Shown here in pieces: positions 57,931-64,000 of a DNA stretch of 64,000 nucleotides. How positions within the stretch are numbered: the first letter of the stretch is position 1; each line of letters opens with the position of its first letter. The notes beneath the pieces are model-generated. The model saw only the letters and a program-made list of their open reading frames with translations, was not told where the DNA came from and ran no database searches. Source of the stretch: Jejuia sp049889775 (GTDB lineage: Bacteria; Bacteroidota; Bacteroidia; Flavobacteriales; Flavobacteriaceae); assembly GCA_049889775.1 (NCBI GenBank), contig JBMHCT010000030.1, forward strand, positions 65,295 to 129,294, written 5' to 3'. Made by a program: the position numbers and the translations under genes.

Positions 57931-57960
57931 AAAACCTGTTGATTGTCAGCAGGTTTTTTT
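57931..57960 (+). terminator. Rho-independent terminator after the tRNA
   Basis: AAAACCTGTTGA and TCAGCAGGTTTT form a 12-base stem (one G-T pair) with a TTG loop, followed by a T run. It would end tRNA transcription before the integrase gene and so keep the integrase under its own promoter. Confidence 0.88.
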
Positions 57961-58009
57961 GTTTCTAGTAGTTTCAATTTTTCCAGAGAAGCAAAAAAGT
58001 GGTTATTTT

Positions 58010-58036
58010 TTGACGCTCTTTTTTGCACATAGTTTG
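58010..58036 (+). promoter_or_regulatory. Candidate integrase promoter overlapping the TTTGCACA repeats
   Basis: TTG at 58010-58012, a 17-base spacer and TAGTTTG at 58030-58036, one base short of TAnnTTTG. The -7-like box lies within the second TTTGCACA copy, so a protein bound there would block the promoter. ATG of the integrase is 28 bases further on. Promoter role is inferred. Confidence 0.4.
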
Positions 58037-58040
58037 CACA
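58019..58040 (+). repeat. Left pair of TTTGCACA motifs (putative integrase arm sites)
   Basis: TTTGCACA at 58022-58029 and at 58033-58040, 11 bases apart start to start. The surrounding 22 bases match 63880-63901 with 20 identities. The copies at both ends have the same orientation. Confidence 0.7.
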
Positions 58041-58063
58041 GCTTGACCATAATAAATACAATT

Positions 58064-59269
58064 ATGGCGAATGTTAAAACTGCCCTAGACACAAGGCGAG
58101 CAAAATCTGATGGAACTTACAATGTTATCTACAGAATTACACATGAGAAGAAAATCTACACTATTAACTCAGGCGTTGTTATAAGAAAGGAGTTTTGGGA
58201 GGCTAATAAATCTGAGATTTCTAAAAAACACCCTAATTCTAGGCTCTTAAATTTAAAGATTCTAAAAAGCTATTATAAAATACAAGAAGCACTACTAAAA
58301 CTGGAAGATGATTTTTCTATTAACAAGTTAAGAGCCAATCTAGGGTATTCTACTAAAGCCGACTGTAACTTAACATTTAAGCAATTTTCGGATAAAATTA
58401 TTGCACAAATGATTGAAGCTAAAAGAACAGGGAATGCAATTGTCTATCGTACTGCGGTTAAAAGACTTATAGAATATAGCGGTGAGCATATCACATTTGA
58501 TGATGTTGATTTTAAGTTGCTTACTCAGTTTGAGCATAAATTAAAAACAGATGGACTAAAGCGGAACAGTATTTCAAACTACTTTAGGTCTATAAGAGCA
58601 CTTTATAACCTTGCTATAAAACACAAACTTGTTGATAGAAGCAAATATCCCTTTCATGATATTACAATTAAGTCCCAGAGAACAGCAAGTAGGGCTATTA
58701 CAAAGGCTAATATTAAGAAATTGAATAGTTTATCACTAGAGGTGGATTCATCTCCTTGGAAAGCTTTACAATATTTTATGTTAAGTTTCTATTTAAGAGG
58801 TGCTTCATTTACAGATATAGCATATTTAAGGCAATCTAACATCATTAACGGCAGAATAGAATACAAAAGGCGTAAAACTCACAAACATTACAGTATAAAG
58901 CTATTTCCGAAGGCAGAAACAATTATTAAGTCTTTACATAATAGAAACAATAAATATTTGTTGCCGGTTCTACCTAATAATATTGCAGAAGATAGCCTTG
59001 AAGCCAAGAGAATCATACAACAATGGATTGAAACTACTAATAAGCACTTGAAACGTTTCTCTGGAGGAATAAAGACAAAGGTTGTTATTACCACGTACAC
59101 AAGCCGTTATTCATTTGCCCAGATAGCTAAGCATTTAGGGTACTCAAACGAATTAATAGCGGAAGCACTAGGTCATGAGTATGGAAATCGTGTTACTAAT
59201 ACTTATTTAGACGCATTTGATACAAATACTTTAGATGCCATGCATTGTAAAGTAATTTCGATGAAATAG
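58064..59269 (+). CDS. Tyrosine recombinase (integrase) of the element
   Basis: 401 residues from ATG 58064 (MANVKTALDTRRAKSDG); an in-frame TTG at 57959 would start inside the terminator. The N-terminus is an arm-binding domain of Bacteroidetes type (DGTYNVIYRITHEKKIYTINSGVVIRKEFWE), then a SAM-like core-binding domain (LTFKQFSDKIIAQM...LIEYSGEHITFDDVDFKLLTQFE). The catalytic domain has Arg245 in SFYLRGASFTDIAYL, Lys in YKRRKTHKHY, YTSRYSFAQIAKHLG (Tyr in place of His in HxxR, as in other Bacteroidetes recombinases), LGHEYGN, and the nucleophile Tyr381 in TNTYLDAF. It catalyses integration and excision at the tRNA repeat. Convergent with the next gene, 12 bases apart. Confidence 0.94.
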   Translation: MANVKTALDTRRAKSDGTYNVIYRITHEKKIYTINSGVVIRKEFWEANKSEISKKHPNSRLLNLKILKSYYKIQEALLKLEDDFSINKLRANLGYSTKADCNLTFKQFSDKIIAQMIEAKRTGNAIVYRTAVKRLIEYSGEHITFDDVDFKLLTQFEHKLKTDGLKRNSISNYFRSIRALYNLAIKHKLVDRSKYPFHDITIKSQRTASRAITKANIKKLNSLSLEVDSSPWKALQYFMLSFYLRGASFTDIAYLRQSNIINGRIEYKRRKTHKHYSIKLFPKAETIIKSLHNRNNKYLLPVLPNNIAEDSLEAKRIIQQWIETTNKHLKRFSGGIKTKVVITTYTSRYSFAQIAKHLGYSNELIAEALGHEYGNRVTNTYLDAFDTNTLDAMHCKVISMK

Positions 59270-59280
59270 CTGAAAATTGT

Positions 59281-59691
59281 TTAATCTATTACCTTTTTAG
59301 AATCAATTTTCTTAAAACGTCCCAAGCTATCAACATTTTTACCATTTTTTAATGCTTGTTTAAGATTTTTTAAGTCGTTAAGGTTTTTCTTTTTGTTATT
59401 TAAGTCTTCTATAAGGGCAGGATTTATTTTTTTTACGCTTTCTTTTAGTTTCTCATAAGCTGTGCTAACCAATCTAATGCTTGTTTCATTGTCTTTTTTG
59501 TTGTGAATTCTGTGCCATAGATGTTCAGGTTCATATTTTATCAAATAATCTATAGTTCTATTCTCTGGATGCCATACTATAGCATCTCTTAATCTCAATT
59601 TATGCGTCATATTAAACACGGCATTTTTATTAGGAATGCCTAATAAGCCCATTGATTTACGTTTCTTTTTAGTTTTATTCTTGATAGCCAT
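59281..59691 (-). CDS. Small lysine-rich protein of the element, unknown function
   Basis: 136 residues, very basic (MAIKNKTKKKRKSMG at the start, then NKKKNLNDLKNLKQALKNGKNV near the end). The central part (LRLRDAIVWHPENRTIDYLIKYEPEHLWHRIHNK) is not recognised. The charge fits a nucleic-acid-binding role, possibly an excision or accessory factor, but this is a guess from charge and from position next to the integrase. Codon use is AT-rich like its neighbours. Confidence 0.6.
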   Translation of the reverse strand: MAIKNKTKKKRKSMGLLGIPNKNAVFNMTHKLRLRDAIVWHPENRTIDYLIKYEPEHLWHRIHNKKDNETSIRLVSTAYEKLKESVKKINPALIEDLNNKKKNLNDLKNLKQALKNGKNVDSLGRFKKIDSKKVID

Positions 59692-60064
59692 TTTTTAGAA
59701 AGTTTAAATTTGCGATTCTCAGGAATTTCGAGACAGTTTTTATGATGGAAAAGCCTAGCGGCAAGCTACAAAAAATAATGAATAAGTCAAGCATAAACCC
59801 TTTGTTTACAGTGCTTTTGCGAATATTTCAATTTGCATGAAATAGGTAAAAACAGAGTGGATTTTTAATGTGTTTTTACTCTTTTTTAACATTTGAAGAA
59901 ATTATCATTGCATTATTCGCAGCAAAACAGCGATTTTGTTGATAGCCTAAATTCAAAATCTGTATACCCAACAAAGATTTTTCGTACTATTTTCAGGCAA
60001 ATTCTTCTAGTTCGCAATAAACGAAGCTCAAATTATGATTTTTTATCAAAATTGAAGAGGCCGA
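59692..60064. other. Intergenic region inside the element
   Basis: 373 bases upstream of the basic-protein gene on the minus strand. A 60-codon plus-strand frame (59893-60075) has no recognisable features. No hairpin or repeat was convincing. The basic-protein promoter should lie here. Confidence 0.35.
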
Positions 60065-60319
60065 TTAATCTTTAAGGTCTAGGTCTAACAGTTCTTTTAA
60101 AGAAACCTCTAAAGCCAATGCAAGTGCAGCGATTGTAACAATATTAGGCGTAACCTTACCTTTTTCTATTTTGTACAAATACTGCCTGTCTTTTCCAACA
60201 AGTTGAGCGAGCTCTGTTTGAGTAAGACCCCTGTCCTTCCTAACCTCTTTAATCCTAAGCCCAACAAGTTTGGGAATAGAATCTTTGAGTTCAATAAGTC
60301 TCTTATCGGATAATTGCAT
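60065..60319 (-). CDS. XRE-family helix-turn-helix regulator of the element
   Basis: 84 residues. The HTH covers most of it: IKEVRKDRGLTQTELAQLVGKDRQYLYKIEKGKVTPNIVTIAALALALEVSLKELLDLD. Such small Cro/CI-like proteins usually repress the genes of mobile elements. It is divergent from the membrane-anchored orphan gene at 60426, and the 106-base gap between them holds that gene's promoter. It may control both directions. Confidence 0.92.
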   Translation of the reverse strand: MQLSDKRLIELKDSIPKLVGLRIKEVRKDRGLTQTELAQLVGKDRQYLYKIEKGKVTPNIVTIAALALALEVSLKELLDLDLKD

Positions 60320-60361
60320 GATGCATTAAAAATCCAATTAAAGAGACTAAAGATTGTAACC

Positions 60362-60389
60362 TTGTAATACTGCATTTTAGTTATATTTG
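60362..60389 (+). promoter_or_regulatory. Promoter of the membrane-anchored orphan gene
   Basis: TTG at 60362-60364, a 17-base spacer, and TATATTTG at 60382-60389, a full match to the flavobacterial -33/-7 pattern. The repeated word TTGTAA (60355-60360 and 60363-60368) overlaps the -33 box and could be where the XRE regulator binds. The operator role is a guess. Confidence 0.6.
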
Positions 60390-60425
60390 AAATTACTAAT
60401 CAAAACCTGCAAGTCATTCTAATTT

Positions 60426-61235
60426 ATGATTATTCTTATTTTATTTAGTAGTAATTATATGTCATGGTTTGAAGTGGCCTTATTAGTTGGATTCATAGTT
60501 TTTATGGCCTATGTACTATGCAATTCGTTTAATTCATGGAAAAATGAAGCTTTAAACGAAAAATCCTTGAAAATTGCTGAGCTTCAAGACCAACTAAAGG
60601 AAAAGCAGGACACAATTGACGTTTTGAGGGGGCTAAAGAAGCCCAAGCCAATAAACCCAAAGATTAAAGTAGGAAAGACCAAGGTGGTTATTAAATCAAA
60701 AGTCTTGAACCTAAGCAACAAGCTTTATGACTCTATTATTAATAACCATAAAGACGAACTTTGCTTCTTTTGGGATTTTGATGAAATTAATGAAGAACCT
60801 GATAATTGGAGATTTGAAGGTTTGTCTGATGTTGGAATAGCACATTTTGCATATTTGCCTGAACAATACAATAAAAATTTAAGTTGCCCATTTAAAGTAG
60901 GAGAGAGTATTATTGTAAATGATATTGATTTTGAGGAAGATAAGTATCATATCTATCAAAATAGAACTATAACATCAATAAAAATGCAGAGATTGAAGGA
61001 TGTTGATGACTATGATGCTTTTGAAATATTTAGTTTAGATATTAAAACCTCTGAAAGTTCTAGTATTAAAAATTTTGACCCTGAGAATACAGGATTTGGG
61101 GAGTGGGATTCTGCTTCTAAATTCATGTTTTTTGAAGAAGCATTAATTTTAAATCCGTGGATTTGGGTGGTTAAAATTAATGTTCAACAGGAAGTCCCAA
61201 GCATTGAAGACATACTTAAGTTAATGGAGGCATAA
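60426..61235 (+). CDS. Membrane-anchored protein of the element, unknown function
   Basis: 269 residues from ATG 60426; ATG 60459 (MSWFEVALLVGF) is an alternative and gives 258 residues. One N-terminal membrane helix (FEVALLVGFIVFMAYVLC), a charged coiled-coil stretch (KSLKIAELQDQLKEKQDTIDVLRG), a K/P-rich linker (LKKPKPINPKIKVGKTKV), and a soluble acidic domain of about 180 residues (CFFWDFDEINEEPDNWRFEGL; NPWIWVVKINVQQE). No family recognised. Facing the XRE gene from its own promoter, it is the main candidate for the element's specific function. Confidence 0.7.
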   Translation: MIILILFSSNYMSWFEVALLVGFIVFMAYVLCNSFNSWKNEALNEKSLKIAELQDQLKEKQDTIDVLRGLKKPKPINPKIKVGKTKVVIKSKVLNLSNKLYDSIINNHKDELCFFWDFDEINEEPDNWRFEGLSDVGIAHFAYLPEQYNKNLSCPFKVGESIIVNDIDFEEDKYHIYQNRTITSIKMQRLKDVDDYDAFEIFSLDIKTSESSSIKNFDPENTGFGEWDSASKFMFFEEALILNPWIWVVKINVQQEVPSIEDILKLMEA

Positions 61236-61258
61236 TAAAATAGCAGCTAAACCATGTC

Positions 61259-61290
61259 GCATCCCAGACCTTTTTAGGTAGGTCGGATGC
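61259..61290. repeat. Strong hairpin in the 275-base gap after the membrane-anchored gene
   Basis: GCATCC/GGATGC outer and GACCT/AGGTC inner pairs, with a CA bulge and an 8-base loop. No T run follows, so it is not a classical terminator. The gap (61236-61510) also holds a 14-base word like that of the repeats at 62592 and 63328, directly after the stop codon. Confidence 0.6.
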
Positions 61291-61510
61291 TCTAGGCGGG
61301 AAATATAACATATTAAGTTAATTTATGGCGCAGGATAACTTTAAAAGTTAATTTTTATAATTTTTTATGTTAGCTGAAAATAAGGGGTATGCCAAAACAA
61401 CCATTTTACCTAGTTTCTGTTAGTATTTAAAGATAGAGGTCCATATTAATAATATAGCTTTAATTCCTTCTCTGGGCATAATTCATTACAATACCTAATC
61501 TTATAACATC

Positions 61511-61954
61511 ATGTACACTAATTATAATTTAAAACAACACGATATTAATTTCATTGATAACCTACCATATCAACTAGGTACTACATTTGACGAAAATAAT
61601 CTAGGTTTAGAGTTGCGTAAAGATTATGGAGTAAGACAGTTCTATAGTAGTTACCGATACACAGAAGTGTTTTTATTTGGTAATTTCTTTGAATCTGTGT
61701 GTTATCTGTGGTTTGAAAAGGGCATTCTTAGTGGAATAGAATATCGTTTTGCAAATAAGTACTTAGAATATTTTAGAGATAGTATCAATAACGATTTGCC
61801 TGAAGGCTATAAACTTATTAGCAACCTTTTAAAAAAGGGAAATCCACCAACAGCGTCTATTGACAACATAATTATTAAACTAGTGGATTTAACAGAAGAA
61901 TTCTTTTTGCTAACTGTTTCTATAGAACCTAAAGTTTTAAATTCACTACCATAA
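61511..61954 (+). CDS. Small acidic/aromatic protein of the element, unknown function
   Basis: 147 residues, no signal peptide or membrane helix. Aromatic-rich middle (VRQFYSSYRYTEVFLFGNFFESVCYLWFEKGILSGIEYRFANKYLEYFRD). It resembles small immunity-type or accessory proteins in composition only; no family was recognised. Its start follows a 275-base gap with a hairpin. Confidence 0.6.
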   Translation: MYTNYNLKQHDINFIDNLPYQLGTTFDENNLGLELRKDYGVRQFYSSYRYTEVFLFGNFFESVCYLWFEKGILSGIEYRFANKYLEYFRDSINNDLPEGYKLISNLLKKGNPPTASIDNIIIKLVDLTEEFFLLTVSIEPKVLNSLP

Positions 61955-61966
61955 TCAGTGCAAACG

Positions 61967-62019
61967 GGGGTACTTCTCGCTAAACAACCCCACTTTTGAA
62001 GACAAGATTCCTGTACCCC
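61967..62019. other. GC-rich patch with alternative stems after the 147-residue gene
   Basis: GGGGTAC (61967-61973) and GTACCCC (62013-62019) pair perfectly around a 39-base loop; the first can also pair in part with CCCC at 61988-61991. It is markedly more GC-rich than the rest of the element and lies just past the stop of the 147-residue gene. No RNA class recognised. Confidence 0.35.
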
Positions 62020-62049
62020 GGGCCCAATTCTTAACCAAAGTTTAATTTT

Positions 62050-62079
62050 AAAGAGGTAGTTAACGTTGCCTCTTTTTTT
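62050..62079 (+). terminator. Rho-independent terminator upstream of the RadC-like gene
   Basis: AAAGAGG and CCTCTTT form a 7-base stem (12-base loop) followed by a T run. It would end transcription of the 147-residue gene. An upstream TTG start for the RadC frame at 62066 would fall inside it, which supports ATG 62090. Confidence 0.72.
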
Positions 62080-62089
62080 ATGTACTATT

Positions 62090-62533
62090 ATGAAAAACAA
62101 CACAATCTCTGAAATCCAGCTAAAATACCATTCTAATCGTGTGGGTAAATTTAAAATTAAAAGTAGTAGCGATGCTTTTAAATGCCTAAAGTCCGCCTGG
62201 AATCTAGATACAATAGAACTACAAGAAGAGTTTAAGATGCTGCTTCTAAACCGTGCTAATGAAGTGTTGGGGGTTCACGCACTATCTAAAGGCAGTATGA
62301 CAGGCACATTAGTAGATTTAAGGCTGTTATTTGCTGTTGTTTTAAAGTCTGCTGCCTGTAGTATTATAATGTGCCACAATCATCCCTCTGGAAATCTAAG
62401 CCCCAGTGAAGCAGATAAAAGGCTATTTCGTAAAATCACAAAGGCAGCAGAATTGTTAGACATTCAGGTGTTGGACAATCTAATAATAAGTAAAAATGGT
62501 TATTTAAGCTTTGCTGATGAGTACATCGTTTAA
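62090..62533 (+). CDS. RadC-like JAB/MPN (JAMM) domain protein
   Basis: 147 residues from ATG 62090 (MKNNTISEIQLKYHS). It has the JAMM motif CHNHPSGNLSPSEADKRL (HxH...SxxD, zinc ligands) preceded by EEFKMLLLNRANEVLGVHALSKGSMTGTLVDLRLLFAVVLK. The N-terminal HhH part of full-length RadC is missing, the usual state on mobile elements. Despite the name, no DNA repair role is shown; the family is a common passenger of integrative elements and may be a DNA- or protein-processing enzyme. Confidence 0.92.
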   Translation: MKNNTISEIQLKYHSNRVGKFKIKSSSDAFKCLKSAWNLDTIELQEEFKMLLLNRANEVLGVHALSKGSMTGTLVDLRLLFAVVLKSAACSIIMCHNHPSGNLSPSEADKRLFRKITKAAELLDIQVLDNLIISKNGYLSFADEYIV

Positions 62534-62591
62534 ATGCCAACGCTACACCAAAGCTATGTTTACATAACGGGTAGTTATAGCACATTCATTT

Positions 62592-62631
62592 AGTTTCTGT
62601 ACTATAACTCCATTATGCTAAAATAGCCGCT
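62592..62631 (+). repeat. Element-internal repeat, copy 1
   Basis: 40 bases starting AGTTTCT and ending with TATAACTCCATTAT and, after two variable bases, TAAAATAGCCGCT. The last 29 bases match 63340-63368 with 27 identities. It lies 58 bases past the RadC-like stop and 115 before the lipoprotein ATG. Confidence 0.72.
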
Positions 62632-62746
62632 AGTTTTTAGACATTTATTTACTATTAAGGGATGATAACAGATTGCTAAAGATGTTTGTTTAGAATCCTT
62701 AATCATCCAAAACATAAATTTTAACGTATATTGGGGATATAACGCA

Positions 62747-63247
62747 ATGAATCTATCTAAACTGATAGAAATTATGAAATTAAAACCTACTATTATGTTA
62801 CAATGTAAATTACTTAGAAACATTCTTGTTGTTGTTGCATTTACTTTCTTAACTTTTACTGGGTGCAGTAGCGATGATGATAATGTAACTGTACAGGTAT
62901 CAGTTAATGGAACTGTATTATTTGATGATGGTGATGATTTTAATGGTGATGTGGATGGAGACTTTACAGGAACAGGAGGAAGTGCAACTAGAGTTTTTGA
63001 GTGGCAAAACAATTTAAGTACCGCTGATTATAATGCCGATATTACTGCAACAGCTGAAGGCTCATTTAAAATTGTTGTGAAAGATGCTGATGGAAATGTT
63101 GTTTTAGACAAATCCTTAAGTGGTGCTGTAGAGCCAGATTCTATTGATGGAGTTACTGCAAGTGGAACTCCTGGCATATGGACAGTTACAATTACTTTAA
63201 CTTCTTTTAAAGGTGATGGTAGTTTTTCACTTAGTGCAGGAACTTAA
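62747..63247 (+). CDS. Lipoprotein of the element, unknown function
   Basis: 166 residues from ATG 62747; starts at 62774 or 62795 are also possible, the latter giving the tidiest signal (MLQCKLLRNILVVVAFTFLTFTGC). The lipobox is TFTGC, followed by the acidic SSDDDN. The mature part is small and rich in Asp/Gly/Thr (FDDGDDFNGDVDGDFTGTGG, which could bind Ca2+), then beta-strand repeats (GSFKIVVKDADGNVVLDKSLSG; GIWTVTITLTSFKGDGSFSLSAGT). No family recognised. It has its own terminator downstream. Confidence 0.75.
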   Translation: MNLSKLIEIMKLKPTIMLQCKLLRNILVVVAFTFLTFTGCSSDDDNVTVQVSVNGTVLFDDGDDFNGDVDGDFTGTGGSATRVFEWQNNLSTADYNADITATAEGSFKIVVKDADGNVVLDKSLSGAVEPDSIDGVTASGTPGIWTVTITLTSFKGDGSFSLSAGT

Positions 63248-63275
63248 AGAAATTTAAAAACTTGTATTTTTGCTT

Positions 63276-63304
63276 AAGGCCTAACATAAATGTTGGGCTT
63301 TTTT
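63276..63304 (+). terminator. Rho-independent terminator after the lipoprotein gene
   Basis: AAGGCCTAACAT and ATGTTGGGCTTT pair over 12 positions (two G-T) around a 2-base loop, followed by further T residues. It isolates the lipoprotein gene from the next. Confidence 0.82.
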
Positions 63305-63327
63305 AGTTTTTCACTTTGTCGACATTA

Positions 63328-63368
63328 AGTTTCTACAGTTATAACTCCATTATTTTAAAATAGCCGCT
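63328..63368 (+). repeat. Element-internal repeat, copy 2
   Basis: AGTTTCT, then TATAACTCCATTAT and TAAAATAGCCGCT as in copy 1 at 62592. It lies 44 bases before the ATG of the secreted-protein gene at 63413, after the terminator of the preceding gene, so it could be part of that gene's promoter. Confidence 0.72.
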
Positions 63369-63412
63369 TTCAAACGTAAAGATTTAGTAACTTGGTGTAA
63401 ACTTTTTTAGTC

Positions 63413-63850
63413 ATGAAGAAGATATTTTTTACTGTTATATTATTGTTGCAAGCGATATTAGTATTATCACAGGAAAATCATGTATTATCAGTTGTTCCAG
63501 ATACCGCTCGTTGGGAAATTGTACAATCTCAACAAGGAGTTAGATATACTTTTAAAATAGATAAATACATCGGAAGAGTTTATCAATTGGTAACTGCTGA
63601 AAAAGGTGAAACTTGGCAGCCAATAGAATTTGATGATTTAGTTTTAGAGACATTTATAAAAGTATTAGAAAATCAACGTGATAGTGATGAAGAAACTCTT
63701 CCTGAAGGAATGACAGAGCCTATTTGGCAACTTTTTTTATCAGGACATGGGGTTAGATACACATTTCTAATTAATGTTAAGTCGGGTAAAACGTGGAAAT
63801 TATTTAAAGATGTTGAGACTAATGAATCATTTTGGAAATTAATAGATTAG
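63413..63850 (+). CDS. Secreted protein of the element with internal duplication
   Basis: 145 residues. Signal peptide KKIFFTVILLLQAILVLSQ. The mature part repeats the same unit twice: ARWEIVQSQQGVRYTFKIDKYIGRVYQLV...WQPI and PIWQLFLSGHGVRYTFLINVKSGKTWKLF...FWKLI, with shared W.., GVRYTF and ..G..W/Y.L positions. Each unit could be a small beta hairpin domain. No family was recognised. It is the last gene before the right attachment repeat. Confidence 0.75.
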   Translation: MKKIFFTVILLLQAILVLSQENHVLSVVPDTARWEIVQSQQGVRYTFKIDKYIGRVYQLVTAEKGETWQPIEFDDLVLETFIKVLENQRDSDEETLPEGMTEPIWQLFLSGHGVRYTFLINVKSGKTWKLFKDVETNESFWKLID

Positions 63851-63879
63851 AATAAATTTACAATTATAATCAGGTTAAG

Positions 63880-63901
63880 TTTTTTGCACATTATTTGCAC
63901 A
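63880..63901 (+). repeat. Right pair of TTTGCACA motifs (putative integrase arm sites)
   Basis: TTTGCACA at 63883-63890 and 63894-63901, with the same 3-base spacing and orientation as the pair at 58019-58040. It ends 37 bases before the right attachment repeat. Confidence 0.7.
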
Positions 63902-63938
63902 ATTGCTTCTCAGGAGCTGAAAAGCTAGAAAATGTCCC

Positions 63939-64000
63939 AACTCAGTTGGTTAGAGTATCTGACTCATAATCAGAAAGTCCCTGGTTCGAGCCCAGGTGGG
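63939..64000 (+). repeat. Right attachment repeat (attR), truncated tRNA copy
   Basis: 62 bases identical to 57862-57923. The 5' acceptor strand is absent (AATGTCC in its place cannot pair with the TGGG start of the 3' strand), so this is not a working tRNA gene. The repeat reaches the window edge and may continue. Confidence 0.88.

Larger units (their letters stand above)
57862..64000 (+). mobile_element. tRNA-integrated element, about 6.1 kb
   Basis: Bounded by the direct repeats 57862-57923 and 63939-64000 (repeat start to repeat start 6077 bases). Inside are a tyrosine recombinase next to the tRNA, an XRE regulator on the opposite strand, six other genes and paired TTTGCACA motifs near both ends. 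No relaxase, replication, capsid or transposase gene was found, so it is not a complete phage or conjugative element. The exact match of the repeats suggests recent entry. It is best described as a small integrative genomic islet that may depend on a helper. Confidence 0.85.

Noticed and set aside
59893..60075. 60-codon plus-strand frame in the element gap
   Set aside because: No recognisable domain, no promoter box; overlaps the end of the XRE gene.
61807..62103. 98-codon minus-strand frame with Cys and Trp residues
   Set aside because: Crosses the stop of the 147-residue gene and the GC-rich stretch; no start signals or family features.
62090..62533. RadC-like gene as evidence for a DNA repair locus
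   Set aside because: RadC family proteins on mobile elements have no proven repair role, and no repair genes are nearby.
62602..63012. 136-codon minus-strand frame over the lipoprotein gene
   Set aside because: Shadow frame; the plus strand has a clear lipobox and its own terminator.
63939..64000. Second tRNA gene at the right end of the window
   Set aside because: The 5' acceptor strand cannot pair with the 3' one; it is the truncated attachment repeat.

Overview
The window looks like a chromosome segment of a marine member of the Flavobacteriaceae (Bacteroidetes). This rests on the low GC content, type IX secretion signals of both A and B type (C-termini at 52754-53881 and at 16806-19786), many Bacteroidetes-style lipoproteins, promoter boxes of the TAnnTTTG type, a beta-glucan utilisation locus, and LytTR, GIN-domain and S41 protease families typical of the group. 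Genus cannot be fixed from sequence alone.

Layout. 1-8519: one end of a laminarin-type (beta-1,3-glucan) utilisation locus on the minus strand. A propeller/HTH sensor-regulator is followed by a glycosidase apparently fused to an outer-membrane barrel, a glycan-binding lipoprotein and a GH16 glucanase that runs off the left edge. 8679-16804: housekeeping and transport genes (GIN-domain protein, YbjQ, SulP permease, RNase R, RpiB, CDF exporter, ElaA). 16806-20633: an OmpA-family protein coupled to two tandem leucine-rich T9SS cargo proteins. 20679-23480: S41 protease, RnpA and a TPR-like protein. 23661-26685: a glutamate-cysteine-ligase-like enzyme with CBS domains, overlapping an AstE/AspA deacylase. 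26730-33104: M1 and S8 peptidase lipoproteins, a metallo-beta-lactamase-fold enzyme and a Na+/H+ antiporter. 33180-43921: an alpha-glucan island with GH31, GlgB, maltokinase, GlgE, GlgC and a GT4 glycogen/maltose-1-phosphate synthase, that is, the GlgE pathway without trehalose synthase. 44401-50205: a secreted orphan, then a TonB-receptor-like barrel, a small membrane protein with a degenerate HExxH, and a LytS/LytTR two-component pair. 50390-57791: LepA, DUF4345, a T9SS protein, DusB, a SelW/T-like protein, a LolE-like permease, RbfA and methylmalonyl-CoA epimerase, punctuated by interspersed flavobacterial repeats.

57862-64000: a small (about 6.1 kb) integrated element. An intact tRNA(CAT) gene stands at its left end, and an exact 62-base copy of the tRNA 3' part reappears at the right end of the window. 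Just inside the left end lies a tyrosine recombinase. Cargo comprises a basic protein, an XRE repressor, a membrane-anchored orphan, a small orphan, a RadC-like JAMM protein, a lipoprotein and a secreted protein with an internal duplication. Paired TTTGCACA motifs lie inside both ends and probably mark integrase arm sites. This element and its unrecognised cargo are the part most likely to hold something undescribed.
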